NCBI GenBank assembly: GCA_046328225.1
Contig: JAXLWZ010000002.1
Coordinates: 124,001-188,000, forward strand
Origin: Amarobacillus sp046328225
GTDB taxonomy: Bacteria; Chloroflexota; Dehalococcoidia; Tepidiformales; Tepidiformaceae
Direction of reading: 5' to 3'
Length of the DNA stretch: 64,000 nt
The translations under genes were made by a program, and so were the position numbers. Below, one piece after another: positions 50,870-59,556 of the stretch (positions are counted from its first letter, which is position 1; every line of letters starts with the position of its first letter). The notes beneath the pieces were generated by a model. The model worked only from the letters and a program-made list of their open reading frames with translations. It had not been told where the DNA came from and made no database searches.

Positions 50870-52132
50870 TCAGCCCTTCGCGTGCGAAACCTTCGCCGCC
50901 GCCCGCGGGGCCGTCAGCCGCAGCAGCCGCAGCGCCGGCGTGCCCGTCGCCCGCTGGAAGAGCACCGCGTAGGCGAGCGTGCCCACGCCGTACGCCGCCA
51001 GGCAGGCGAACGCGGCCCCGGTGATGCCCCATGCCGGGATGAGCGCCGCGCAGAGCACGATATCCGTCGCCGCCATCGCGCCCTTGACCGCGAACCCGAC
51101 GCCCGGGCGCCCGGCGTGCGCATCGAAGTACGTGCTCAGCACCGCCTGGGGCGCGAGCAGCGCCGCCGCCACCGCGAGAATTCGCAGCGCGTTCGCCGCC
51201 GGCTCGTAGCGGTCGCCGAAGACGATGGTGATGGCCAGCGGCGCGACTACCATCGTGCCCATCGCGCCCACCACCGCAATCGCCACGCTCCGGCGCGCGC
51301 CGTGCATGGTCCACTGGGCCGCTTCGGTGCCATTCGCCTTCGCGATCCGGCGGTAGAGCACCAGCGGCACGCTCGAAGTGAACGCCAGCAGCACCTCCGC
51401 GCCCGCCGTGGCGGCCGAATAGAGGCCCGCTTCCGCCGCCCCCGCGAACGCGACCACGAGGAACAGGTCTGCGCGCGCGTTCAGGAAGCCGACCACCGAG
51501 CCCCCCATCGAGGGGGCGGCGAATCGGCCCAACCGCTTCGCGAGCCCGGGAGCGGCATCGCCGTCCGCGCGCCACCAGTGCCGCCCCCACCAGAGCAGCG
51601 CGGCCAGCGAGACGTAGTGCGCCGCCGCCCACATCGCCATCGCCTGTTCGGGCGTGCGATGCCCTTCGTCCGCGAGCCATAGCGCGAGCAGCGCGAGCCC
51701 CACGTACGCCGTAACATACCCCGTGAGCGCGTAGGCGACGGCCCGTCCTTCGGCCAGCAGCAGCGCCGCGAGCGCCGTTCGCAGCACCGCCGGCACGACC
51801 GCGAGCGCCACGAGGATCGCCAGCACCGTCCCCGCCGTGACGGCCACCACCGCCGCTGCCACGATCGCGAGCGCGATGCCCACCGCGAGCCCTAAAGCGG
51901 CGGCGGTGCGCGCGACGGCGCCCCGGGGCTCATTTCGCCGTGCGACATAATGACCGGCGGCGCTCCCGAGGCTTCCGCCCGCCATGCCCAGCGCCGTCAC
52001 GCCCAGCGCCGCCGCCGCGTACTCACCCCGTTCGCTGACACTGAGGAAGCGCGCCGTCACCGCGCCGATGGCCGCCCACGCCACCATCCCGCTGAGGCGC
52101 ACTACCAGGGCGACCATACCCGGCCGAATCAC
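50870..52132 (-). CDS. polysaccharide flippase (Wzx/MurJ-MATE superfamily)
   Basis: 420-residue integral membrane protein with about twelve helices of the MOP superfamily. N-terminal SGMVAWAAIGAVTARFLS and central FAAPSMGGSVVGFLNARADL fit oligosaccharide flippases. Start is GTG at 52132 with a TAGCAT box seven bases upstream; an ATG five codons later is the alternative. Likely flips lipid-linked glycans. No glycosyltransferases lie nearby, but an SGNH hydrolase follows. Confidence 0.8.
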   Translation of the reverse strand: MIRPGMVALVVRLSGMVAWAAIGAVTARFLSVSERGEYAAAALGVTALGMAGGSLGSAAGHYVARRNEPRGAVARTAAALGLAVGIALAIVAAAVVAVTAGTVLAILVALAVVPAVLRTALAALLLAEGRAVAYALTGYVTAYVGLALLALWLADEGHRTPEQAMAMWAAAHYVSLAALLWWGRHWWRADGDAAPGLAKRLGRFAAPSMGGSVVGFLNARADLFLVVAFAGAAEAGLYSAATAGAEVLLAFTSSVPLVLYRRIAKANGTEAAQWTMHGARRSVAIAVVGAMGTMVVAPLAITIVFGDRYEPAANALRILAVAAALLAPQAVLSTYFDAHAGRPGVGFAVKGAMAATDIVLCAALIPAWGITGAAFACLAAYGVGTLAYAVLFQRATGTPALRLLRLTAPRAAAKVSHAKG

Positions 52133-52157
52133 GCTCGGGATGCTATCACGGGTGGCG

Positions 52158-52206
52158 GCTGTCGGCCGCTGGCTATCGGCCGTCGGCTGTCGGCTGCCGG
52201 CTGCGA
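52158..52206 (+). repeat. heptamer element F (seven units)
   Basis: Seven adjoining 7-bp units: gctgtcg, gccgctg, gctatcg, gccgtcg, gctgtcg, gctgccg, gctgcga. All fit the RGYNNNN grammar when read one base earlier (ggctgtc and so on). It lies upstream of the flippase and MoxR genes, in the divergent promoter region. Confidence 0.8.
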
Positions 52207-52274
52207 ATCTGTCATGCGCGTGTCCGACGGTTCCCGGGCAAAGGGAACCCTTAACCGGCCGCGCCTGGCAGGTT

Positions 52275-52283
52275 GCTATAATC
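52275..52283 (+). promoter_or_regulatory. extended -10 promoter of the MoxR operon
   Basis: TGCTATAAT: perfect TATAAT with the TG extension, 67 bp before the MoxR start. A weak -35 (TTAACC, 52251-52256) is at non-ideal distance, consistent with an extended -10 promoter. Confidence 0.7.
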
Positions 52284-52349
52284 CGCGACATTCGCGAATT
52301 GCCGCGAATCGCCTTTCCCAAACATGGGCCGCGCCCACGGAGTGATGGC

Positions 52350-53300
52350 TTGGAAGACCCGAAGATTGTTGCCGAGCGAATCATCCAGAACGTCGAACGA
52401 GTGATCGTCGGCAAGGAACGGGAGCTTCGCCTCGCCATTACCGCCCTCATGTGCGGCGGTCACATGCTCATCGAGGACGTCCCCGGCGTCGGCAAGACCA
52501 TGCTCGCGCGCGCCATCGCCACCTCCACCGGCTGCAGCTTCAAGCGCATCCAGTTCACGCCCGACCTGCTCCCCTCGGACATCTCCGGCGTCTCCATCTA
52601 CAACCAGAAGGTCTCCGAGTTCGAATTTCGCCCCGGCCCGATCCTCGCCCAGGTCGTGCTCGCCGACGAAGTGAACCGCGCCACGCCCAAGACGCAGTCC
52701 GCCCTCCTCGAAGCGATGGAGGAGCGCCAGGTCACCGTCGATGGCATCACCCACAAGATGCCCGCGCCGTTCATGGTCCTCGCCACCCAGAACCCGATCG
52801 AATACGAGGGCACCTTCCCGCTGCCCGAAGCCCAGCTCGACCGTTTCCTCATCCGCATCCACCTGGGCTACCCCAGCGCCACCGACGAAGTCCTCGTGCT
52901 CGACCTCCAGCAGACCAGCCACCCCGTCGACACCATCCAGCAGGTCACCGACCCGAACGAGATCCTCCAGCTGCAGAAGGCGGTCAAGGAGATCTACGTC
53001 GACCCCCTGATCAAGCAGTACATCGTCGAATTGGCCCGCGCCACCCGTGACCACGAATCGGCATACCTGGGCGCCAGCCCCCGCGGCTCGCTCGCGCTCT
53101 TCCGCACCTCGCAGGCCCGCGCGCTCCTCGAAGGCCGCGATTTCGTCACCCCCGACGACGTGAAGGAGCTCGCGCTCGTCACGCTGGGGCACCGCATCAT
53201 CATGAGCCCCGGCGCGAAGGTGAAGGGCGCCACCGTCGCCGACGTCGTCGCCGATTGCCTCCGCCGCGTGCCCGTCCCCGGTGCGCGCGCCCGGGCCTGA
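52350..53300 (+). CDS. MoxR-family AAA+ ATPase
   Basis: 316-residue ATPase starting at TTG with GGAG eight bases upstream. Walker A VPGVGKTML (44-52), Walker B VLADEVNRATPKTQSALLEA around 106-125, sensor 1 VLATQNPIEYEGTFPLPEAQ around 141-160 and a C-terminal lid with YLGASPRGSLAL. MoxR proteins act as chaperones, usually with VWA or DUF58 proteins. Here it heads an operon with DUF58 and transglutaminase-like genes, a conserved arrangement thought to act on envelope proteins. Confidence 0.92.
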   Translation: MEDPKIVAERIIQNVERVIVGKERELRLAITALMCGGHMLIEDVPGVGKTMLARAIATSTGCSFKRIQFTPDLLPSDISGVSIYNQKVSEFEFRPGPILAQVVLADEVNRATPKTQSALLEAMEERQVTVDGITHKMPAPFMVLATQNPIEYEGTFPLPEAQLDRFLIRIHLGYPSATDEVLVLDLQQTSHPVDTIQQVTDPNEILQLQKAVKEIYVDPLIKQYIVELARATRDHESAYLGASPRGSLALFRTSQARALLEGRDFVTPDDVKELALVTLGHRIIMSPGAKVKGATVADVVADCLRRVPVPGARARA

Positions 53301-53306
53301 CACCCC

Positions 53307-54554
53307 ATGCGCCGGTTCATCCGGGCCTCGCTCGCGGCCGACCGCAGGACGCTGACGCTGTTCGTCGTCCTGCTCTCCGTCGCCGCGTTCGTCGCGATGG
53401 GCACCGGCTTCTGGCTGCTCTTCCGCCTGACCTACGTCCTCGGCCTCGCCATCCCCGTGGCCTGGCTCATCGCGCGCTACAACACCATGCACCTCGAGGT
53501 CGAAGCCGAACGCCGCACCGACCGTGCCCAGGTCGGCCAGGAAGCCCAGGAGATCATCGAAGTCCGTAACCGCTTCTGGCTCCCCAAGCTCTGGCTCGAA
53601 GTCGAAGACCCCAGCGACATGCCCGGGCATCGCTCCCGGCGCGTCGTCGTCGTGCCCCCGCGCCGTTCGCGGAACTGGGTCGTGAACACGCCGCTCCTGC
53701 GCCGCGGCCTGTACGACTGGGGCCCCGTGCGTGTCGTCAGCTCCGACCCCTTCGGCCTCTTCCGGCGCGTGAAGGAGTTCGGCGGCCGCGAGCAGATCCT
53801 CGTGTACCCGCCCGTGTTCGAACTGCCCCACTTCCAGGCGCCGCCCGCGAACCTCCCCGGCGAGGGCCGCTTCCGCCGCCGTACCCACTACGTCACCCCC
53901 AACGCGAGCGGCGTCCGCGAATACGCCCCCGGCGATGCCTACAACCGCATCCACTGGCGCAGCACCGCCCGCACCGGCGAACTCATGGTGAAGACCTTCG
54001 AACTCGACCCCGCCAGCGACATCTGGGTCGTGCTCGACCTCGAACGCCGCGTCCACGCCGGCTCCGGCGATGAGAGCACCGAGGAGTACGCCGTCCGCGT
54101 CGCCGCCTCCGTGGCGCGGCACTATCTCGTGCAGAACCGCTCCGTCGGCCTCATCTCCTTCGGCCGCGACCTGCGCATCGTCGAGCCCGAACGCGGCGGC
54201 CAGCAGATGACGCGCGTGCTCGAGACCCTCGCCACCGTGCGCGCCATCGGCGATGCCCCCCTCGGCAACATCCTCTACGAAGAGCAGCGCCGCTTCGGCC
54301 GCCACACCACCCTCGTCGTCGTCACCAGCTCCACCGACGATTCCTGGCTGACGGCGATCCAGTCGCTCACCCAGCGGGGCGTGCGCGCGGCCGTCGTGCT
54401 CGTCGATCCCGGCAGTTTCGGGGCGGGCCGCTCACCCCTCATGATGTATGGGGAACTCACCGCGAGCGACATCGTCACCTACGTCGTGCGGCGTGGCGAT
54501 GACCTCGGCCTCGCCCTGAGTCCATCGGGAGGTGCGGCTGTATGGCAGGGATGA
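53307..54554 (+). CDS. DUF58-domain protein
   Basis: 415-residue protein with two N-terminal transmembrane helices (about 14-33 and 36-56), a beta-rich region, and the DUF58 block GVREYAPGDAYNRIHWRSTA around 207-226 followed by a VWA-like domain (VVLDLERRVHAGSGDE). Partner of the MoxR ATPase six bp upstream. It overlaps the next gene by 13 bp in another frame. Function as a MIDAS-containing or scaffold protein is inferred from the family. Confidence 0.9.
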   Translation: MRRFIRASLAADRRTLTLFVVLLSVAAFVAMGTGFWLLFRLTYVLGLAIPVAWLIARYNTMHLEVEAERRTDRAQVGQEAQEIIEVRNRFWLPKLWLEVEDPSDMPGHRSRRVVVVPPRRSRNWVVNTPLLRRGLYDWGPVRVVSSDPFGLFRRVKEFGGREQILVYPPVFELPHFQAPPANLPGEGRFRRRTHYVTPNASGVREYAPGDAYNRIHWRSTARTGELMVKTFELDPASDIWVVLDLERRVHAGSGDESTEEYAVRVAASVARHYLVQNRSVGLISFGRDLRIVEPERGGQQMTRVLETLATVRAIGDAPLGNILYEEQRRFGRHTTLVVVTSSTDDSWLTAIQSLTQRGVRAAVVLVDPGSFGAGRSPLMMYGELTASDIVTYVVRRGDDLGLALSPSGGAAVWQG

Positions 54555-56848
54555 ACGTCCCGATGAACCGTTCGGCGGGCCAGCGCCTCGGCACCGCCGC
54601 GGTGCGCGCTCCCCGCGTCGTCATGAGCTGGGAGGACTGGCTCACCCTCGGCGCCGCCATCGTCTGCTTCATCGCCGTCGCCTATTCGATCGAGCACGCC
54701 CGCTGGGTGCGCGACATGCCCTCGGTGTTCCCCGCCTCGGCGCTGGGGCTGGTCATCGGCATGGCGGCCGCGCGCATTCGCGTGCACGGGCTCATCAGCC
54801 ATCCTATCGCCATCGCCCTCGGCCTCGCCATCGTCATCCTCGGCGTGCAGAACTACGCCGACGGCGCCACCCTCTCCGAGCGCGTCGCCGATACCCAGGC
54901 CCGCATGCACGAATGGTGGATCGTCGTCCGCGCGAACGAGATCAGCAACGACAACCTGCCGTTCGTCTTCCTCGTGCACTCCATCGTCTATCTCACCGCC
55001 TACCTGGCGGCCTATTCCATCTACCGCTGGCACACGCCGTGGGTCGCCGTCCTCCCGGGCGGGCTCGTCATCCTCGCCAACCTCGGCTTCCAGCGCGGCC
55101 AGGAGAGCGGCGCCTTCCTCTTCTTCATCTTCGGCGCGATCGTGCTCGTGGCGCGCATGCACCTCCAGCGCAACCAGGCCCGCTGGCGCCGCCAGGGCAT
55201 CGAATACCCCGATTTCATCAGCCTCTCCGCCATCCAGCTCACCGTCGCCATCACCATCGGCCTCATCATCGCCGCGTGGATGGTGCCGCTCGGCAAGCAG
55301 GCCGCGGCCTTCGAAGGCGCCTACCATGCCGTCACCGGCCCCTTCACCGGCCACGACGAAACCTTCGGCCGCCTCTTCAACAGCGTCGATTCCCGCAAGG
55401 GCGCCCGCCTCCACAGCTTCGGCAGCCTCCTCCCCATCAAGGGCAACGTGAAGCTCGGCACGAAGACACTCGCCGAGGTCAAATCCGGCTCGCCCGGCCT
55501 CGTGCGCGCCACCAGCTACGACACCTACACCGGCGTCGGCTGGCGCTCCACCGCCCGCGATTCGGAACGCGTCGATGGCGGCGCGCTCGCCGCTTCGCCC
55601 GAAGTCGCCCAGTACCAGAAGCGCAACCTGGCCACCCTCCAGGTCACCGTCCGCGATGCCGAGACCAGCCTCCTCACCGCCGGCATGCCGCTCGGCACGA
55701 ACAAGGACGCCCGCATCGAGACCCCGGACGGCTTCCGCGGCGACATCGAGCAGCTCCTCTCCCGCAAGTCCCTGAAGAGCGGCGAAACCTACAACACCAT
55801 CGGCAGCGAAAGCGTCGCCACCGCGCAGGACCTCGCCGCCGCCGGCACCGACTACCCCCAGTGGGTGAAGGACCGCTACCTCCAGCTCCCGAAGAACCTC
55901 CCCGAACGCGTCCGCGCCGAGGCCGCGCGCGCCGGCGGAGGCACCTCGCCCTACACCCAGGCCATCGCCATCGAAGCCTACCTGCGCGAATTCCCCTACA
56001 GCCTCGAAGTGCCACCCGCCCCCGTCGGCCGCGACGCCGTCGACTGGTTCCTCTTCGATGTGAAGCAGGGCTACTTCGACTTCCACGCCACGGCGATGGT
56101 TGTCATGCTCCGCGCCCAGGGCATCCCCGCGCGCCTCGCCGTCGGCTACGTCCTCGATCCCGACGAAGTGAACGAAACCACCTACATCGTCCGCAAGGAC
56201 GACGCCTACAGCTGGGTCGAAGTCTTCTTCCCCACCTACGGCTGGGTCACCTTCAACCCCACGCCCGACCGTCCTTCCGGCGGCGCGAACGGCAACTTCG
56301 CCGGCAATAGCACGACCGATACCAGCGGCATCCTCGATACCGGCGGCTTCGACGACCTCTTCGCCGGCGAACTGACCGAGCCCGATGTGAACGCCGCCAT
56401 CGCCGCCCTCCAGGAGAAGCCCATCGAGAAGAACAGCCCGCCGTGGGCGCTGCTCTTCACCCTGCTCGGGCTCGCCGCCGTGACCGCGCTCGGCTTCCTT
56501 GGCAGCCGCGTCGCCTGGAATTTCGGCCTGGGCGGGCTCGAAGGGCGTGCACGCATGTGGGCGAAGACCCAGCGGCTCGCGGGCTGGGCCGGCCTCGGCA
56601 GCCGTCCCGCAGAGACCCCGCGCGAGTGGTCTCGCCGGGTCGGTGAAGCCGTCGCCGTCCCGGGTGAAGCGTCGCGCCTCGCCGCCGCCTACGAAGAAGC
56701 GAAATACGGCCGCCCGGACCTCCAGCGCATCAAGGACGACGACGCCGTGAGCGCCTACCGCCGCCTCCGCAACGCGCTCTGGTCGCGCGTGTTCCGCCGC
56801 AAGCAGCGCGACGCCGCCCCCGCGAACTCCCGCCGCCGGCGCCGGTAG
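54542..56848 (+). CDS. TgpA-like transglutaminase-fold membrane protein with altered catalytic triad
   Basis: 768-residue protein. Residues about 30-265 hold several transmembrane helices, followed by an extracytoplasmic region with a transglutaminase-like domain (about 445-580) and a C-terminal helix (about 632-652) plus a cytoplasmic tail of the DUF4129 type (TPREWSRRVGEAV). In active relatives the triad is Cys-His-Asp; here the Cys position is Phe512 (GYFDFHATAM), the His position Tyr556 (DAYSWVEVFFP) and the Asp position Asn572 (TFNPTPD). It is thus probably enzymatically inactive, or belongs to a divergent subgroup. Third gene of the MoxR operon. Confidence 0.85.
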   Translation: MAGMNVPMNRSAGQRLGTAAVRAPRVVMSWEDWLTLGAAIVCFIAVAYSIEHARWVRDMPSVFPASALGLVIGMAAARIRVHGLISHPIAIALGLAIVILGVQNYADGATLSERVADTQARMHEWWIVVRANEISNDNLPFVFLVHSIVYLTAYLAAYSIYRWHTPWVAVLPGGLVILANLGFQRGQESGAFLFFIFGAIVLVARMHLQRNQARWRRQGIEYPDFISLSAIQLTVAITIGLIIAAWMVPLGKQAAAFEGAYHAVTGPFTGHDETFGRLFNSVDSRKGARLHSFGSLLPIKGNVKLGTKTLAEVKSGSPGLVRATSYDTYTGVGWRSTARDSERVDGGALAASPEVAQYQKRNLATLQVTVRDAETSLLTAGMPLGTNKDARIETPDGFRGDIEQLLSRKSLKSGETYNTIGSESVATAQDLAAAGTDYPQWVKDRYLQLPKNLPERVRAEAARAGGGTSPYTQAIAIEAYLREFPYSLEVPPAPVGRDAVDWFLFDVKQGYFDFHATAMVVMLRAQGIPARLAVGYVLDPDEVNETTYIVRKDDAYSWVEVFFPTYGWVTFNPTPDRPSGGANGNFAGNSTTDTSGILDTGGFDDLFAGELTEPDVNAAIAALQEKPIEKNSPPWALLFTLLGLAAVTALGFLGSRVAWNFGLGGLEGRARMWAKTQRLAGWAGLGSRPAETPREWSRRVGEAVAVPGEASRLAAAYEEAKYGRPDLQRIKDDDAVSAYRRLRNALWSRVFRRKQRDAAPANSRRRRR

Positions 56849-56852
56849 CCGC

Positions 56853-57140
56853 ATGCCTCCCGACGCCGTCGAGACGCGCCGCTACGTCGTGAGCGGGCGC
56901 GTGCAGGGCGTGGGCTTCCGCGACTTCGTGCGAGCGCGTGCCCGGGCGCTCGGACTCACCGGCTACGTGCGAAATCTCCCCGACGGCCGCTCCGTCGAAG
57001 CCGTGGCCGCCGGGCCCGCCGCCGCCCTCGATGCGCTCGCCGCCGCCATGCGCGAAGGCCCGGGCGGTTCGTACGTCGCCACCTTCGAGGCCATGCCCAC
57101 CGCCGCCATCGCCGGGGAGGGCTTCAGCGTTCGCTTCTGA
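56853..57140 (+). CDS. acylphosphatase
   Basis: 95-residue acylphosphatase hydrolysing carboxyl-phosphate bonds. The signature GRVQGVGFRDFVRARARALG has the phosphate-binding Arg23, and the catalytic Asn is Asn41 in GYVRNLPDG. Length and ferredoxin-like fold pattern match the family. It starts four bp after the transglutaminase-like gene stop, so it may be the last member of that operon. Confidence 0.92.
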   Translation: MPPDAVETRRYVVSGRVQGVGFRDFVRARARALGLTGYVRNLPDGRSVEAVAAGPAAALDALAAAMREGPGGSYVATFEAMPTAAIAGEGFSVRF

Positions 57141-57151
57141 AAGCCCCGGGG

Positions 57152-58315
57152 TCAGCTCTCGAGCGCCGCCTTCGCCAGCCACTCCAGCGCCCGGTCCTCC
57201 AGCGGGGGATTGTGCAGCGGCGCGCGCACGTCGCGGTAGTAGCGCTCCATCGGCCGCGATTTCTGCAGGCTCACGCCGCCGACCACGCGCATCGCCAGGT
57301 CCACCGCCTCGATGCAGCTGTTCAGCGTGTCCACCTTCGCCACCGCGATGCGCTCCAGCGCACCCATTTCGCCCGCCGCGATGGCGTCGCGAGCCTCCCA
57401 CGCGCGCGCGGCGTCGGCCACCTCCGCGCGGCTTCGCTGCAGCAGCAGGTCGATGCGCGCGATCCGTTCGCGCACACCCGGGTATTGGGCGATGGTGCGC
57501 GCGCTGTTCGGCGTGCGTTCGCGCGCGAAGGCGACCGCGTACTCCCGCGCCGCGCGCGCCACGCCGATCACCGTTGCCGCCAGCCCGAGCGCGAACCACG
57601 CCGTCCCCGCTTCGGACTTCGGGTCGGGCTCGCGCAGCCCTCGCCGCGTGAGCAGACGGTCCGCGGGCAGCCGGCACCCTTCGAGCACGACGTCGTGGCT
57701 CCCCGTCGCCCGCATCCCCAGCGCATCCCACGTCTCGACCACGCGCGCGCCCGCATCCTCGCGGTAGACCACGAAGTTCGCGAGGTCGGGCGGCTCGCCG
57801 TTCGCCCCATCGATGCGTGCCAGCACGATGAAGGAGCGCAGGGCCGGCGCGAGCGTCGCGAACGTCTTCCGCCCGTCGATCACCCAGCCGCCCTCGATTT
57901 CGCGCGCCACCGTATCCGGTACGCCGCCGCCCGAGGGGCTCCCCAGCCCTTCCTCGGTCGCGATCGTGTTCGCCATCCAGCCGTCCTCGACGGCGCCCCG
58001 GCAGAACTCCGCGAACCACGCCTCCGGGTAGCTCGGCCCGTCGCGCTGCTGCCCGAAGAGCTTCGTGTGCATCATGAAGGCGAGCGCGGTCGATCCGTCG
58101 CCCTGCCCGAGCGCCTCCTGCACGGCGAGGTAGGTCGCGATGGGGGCTTCCTCGCCGCCGTGCGCGCGCGGCACCGTCAGCCGCATGAATCCCGCCTCGC
58201 GCAGCTCCGCGAAGTTCTCGAAAGGGAACGAACCCTCGCGGTCGTGGCGTTCAGCGCGCTCGGCGAAACCGATGGCCAGCTCGCGCGCCTTCGCGGCCCA
58301 GTCGATGGCGGTCAC
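57152..58315 (-). CDS. acyl-CoA dehydrogenase
   Basis: 387-residue flavoprotein of the acyl-CoA dehydrogenase fold (FAERAERHDREGSFPFENFA, AFMMHTKLFGQQ, ATEEGLGSPSGGG, DGRKTFATLAPALR, GTAWFALGLAATVIGVARAA). The sequence resembles the short-chain/dibenzothiophene monooxygenase-like branch as well as true dehydrogenases, so the reaction is uncertain. GTG start with a TAGGAT box (58322-58327) six bases upstream, divergent from the aminotransferase gene. Confidence 0.85.
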   Translation of the reverse strand: MTAIDWAAKARELAIGFAERAERHDREGSFPFENFAELREAGFMRLTVPRAHGGEEAPIATYLAVQEALGQGDGSTALAFMMHTKLFGQQRDGPSYPEAWFAEFCRGAVEDGWMANTIATEEGLGSPSGGGVPDTVAREIEGGWVIDGRKTFATLAPALRSFIVLARIDGANGEPPDLANFVVYREDAGARVVETWDALGMRATGSHDVVLEGCRLPADRLLTRRGLREPDPKSEAGTAWFALGLAATVIGVARAAREYAVAFARERTPNSARTIAQYPGVRERIARIDLLLQRSRAEVADAARAWEARDAIAAGEMGALERIAVAKVDTLNSCIEAVDLAMRVVGGVSLQKSRPMERYYRDVRAPLHNPPLEDRALEWLAKAALES

Positions 58316-58321
58316 CGCGCC

Positions 58322-58371
58322 ATCCTACGCCGCCTTGCCGTCGCGACCGCATTCATGCGGCGGCGTAGCAT
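58322..58371. promoter_or_regulatory. divergent leaderless promoters
   Basis: Two -10-like boxes back to back: TAGGAT on the minus strand (58322-58327), six bases from the acyl-CoA dehydrogenase GTG, and TAGCAT on the plus strand (58366-58371), six bases from the aminotransferase ATG. Both imply transcripts that begin at or very near the start codon. Confidence 0.6.
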
Positions 58372-58377
58372 ACGGCC

Positions 58378-59556
58378 ATGACTGCGACGCCTGCCTTCAA
58401 TCCCCCCACGCGCGTCCTCATGGGCCCGGGCCCCAGCGGCGCGAACCCCCGCGTCCTGCGCGCCATGACCGCTCCCCTCCTCGGCCACCTCGACCCCGAG
58501 TTCCTGCGCATCATGGATGACTGCCGCGACATGCTCCGGCAGGTCCTGCGCACCTCCAACCAGGTCACGCTCGCGACCCCGGGCACCGGCACCAGCGGTA
58601 TGGAAGCCGCCGTCATGAACCTCGTCGCGCCCGGCGACCGTGTCGTCTCCGGCATCTGCGGCTACTTCGGCGAACGCATCGCCCTGATGGCCGAGCGTGC
58701 CGGCGGCGTCGTCACCCGCGTCAACGCCGCCTGGGGCTCGCCCGTCGACCCGGCCGCCGTCGAAGCCGCGGTGAAGAACGCCGGCGGCCCCGTGAAGCTC
58801 GTCACCATGGTCCACGCCGAGACCTCGACCGGCGTCCAGACCCCGGTCGAGCCCATCTCGCGCATCGCCCACGAGAACGGCGCGCTGCTGCTCGTTGACT
58901 GCGTCACCTCGCTCGGCGGCGTCCCCGTCGAGGCCGATGCGTGGGGTGCCGATGCCGTGTATTCGGGCACGCAGAAGTGCCTCTCCGCGCCGCCGGGGGT
59001 CGCCCCCATCACCATTTCGCCCGCCGGCTGGGATGCGGTTCGCGCCCGCGAAGTGCCCAGCAACACCTGGTACCTCGACATGCAGCTCCTCGAGGCCTAC
59101 TGGAGCGACACGCGCACCTACCACCACACGGCGCCCATCTCCATGGTCTACGCGCTCCACGAAGCGCTCGCGCTCGTGCTCGAAGAGGGGCTGGAGAACC
59201 GCTGGGCCCGCCACGAACAGAATGGCCGCGCGCTCCAGCTCGGGCTCGAAGCGATGGGGCTGGTGCTCCACGCCGACGCCGGCTACCGCCTTCCCGTGCT
59301 TACCACCGTGCGCATCCCCGAGGGCGTGAACGACGCGGAAGTGCGCGGCGCGCTGCTCAAGCGGCACGGCATCGAAGTCGGCGGCGGGCTCGGCGACCTC
59401 CGTGCGAAGGTCTGGCGCATCGGCCTCATGGGCGAATCCTCGAGCCCCGGCAACGTCCTGCTCTGCCTCTCCGCGCTCGGCCGCATCCTCCGCGAACAGG
59501 GTTTCAAGGCCGACGTCCGCGCCGCCATCTCCGCCGCCGAGGCAAGGTTGAGTTAG
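58378..59556 (+). CDS. serine-glyoxylate/alanine-glyoxylate aminotransferase family
   Basis: 392-residue PLP enzyme of class V. It starts TRVLMGPGPSGANPRVLRAM, has TPGTGTSGMEAAVMN (67-81), DCVTSLGGVPVEADAWGADA (174-193) and Schiff-base Lys200 in SGTQKCLSAPPG, then the C-terminal GLGDLRAKVWRIGLMG. It matches archaeal/bacterial serine-pyruvate or alanine-glyoxylate transaminases used in glyoxylate or serine-cycle metabolism. A TAGCAT box six bases before the ATG gives a leaderless-type start. A heptamer-tetrad element begins at its stop codon. Confidence 0.9.
   Translation: MTATPAFNPPTRVLMGPGPSGANPRVLRAMTAPLLGHLDPEFLRIMDDCRDMLRQVLRTSNQVTLATPGTGTSGMEAAVMNLVAPGDRVVSGICGYFGERIALMAERAGGVVTRVNAAWGSPVDPAAVEAAVKNAGGPVKLVTMVHAETSTGVQTPVEPISRIAHENGALLLVDCVTSLGGVPVEADAWGADAVYSGTQKCLSAPPGVAPITISPAGWDAVRAREVPSNTWYLDMQLLEAYWSDTRTYHHTAPISMVYALHEALALVLEEGLENRWARHEQNGRALQLGLEAMGLVLHADAGYRLPVLTTVRIPEGVNDAEVRGALLKRHGIEVGGGLGDLRAKVWRIGLMGESSSPGNVLLCLSALGRILREQGFKADVRAAISAAEARLS

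Noticed and set aside
54479..56854. Open frame of 791 codons opposite the transglutaminase-like gene
   Set aside because: Antisense shadow; no domain resemblance and no ribosome binding site.
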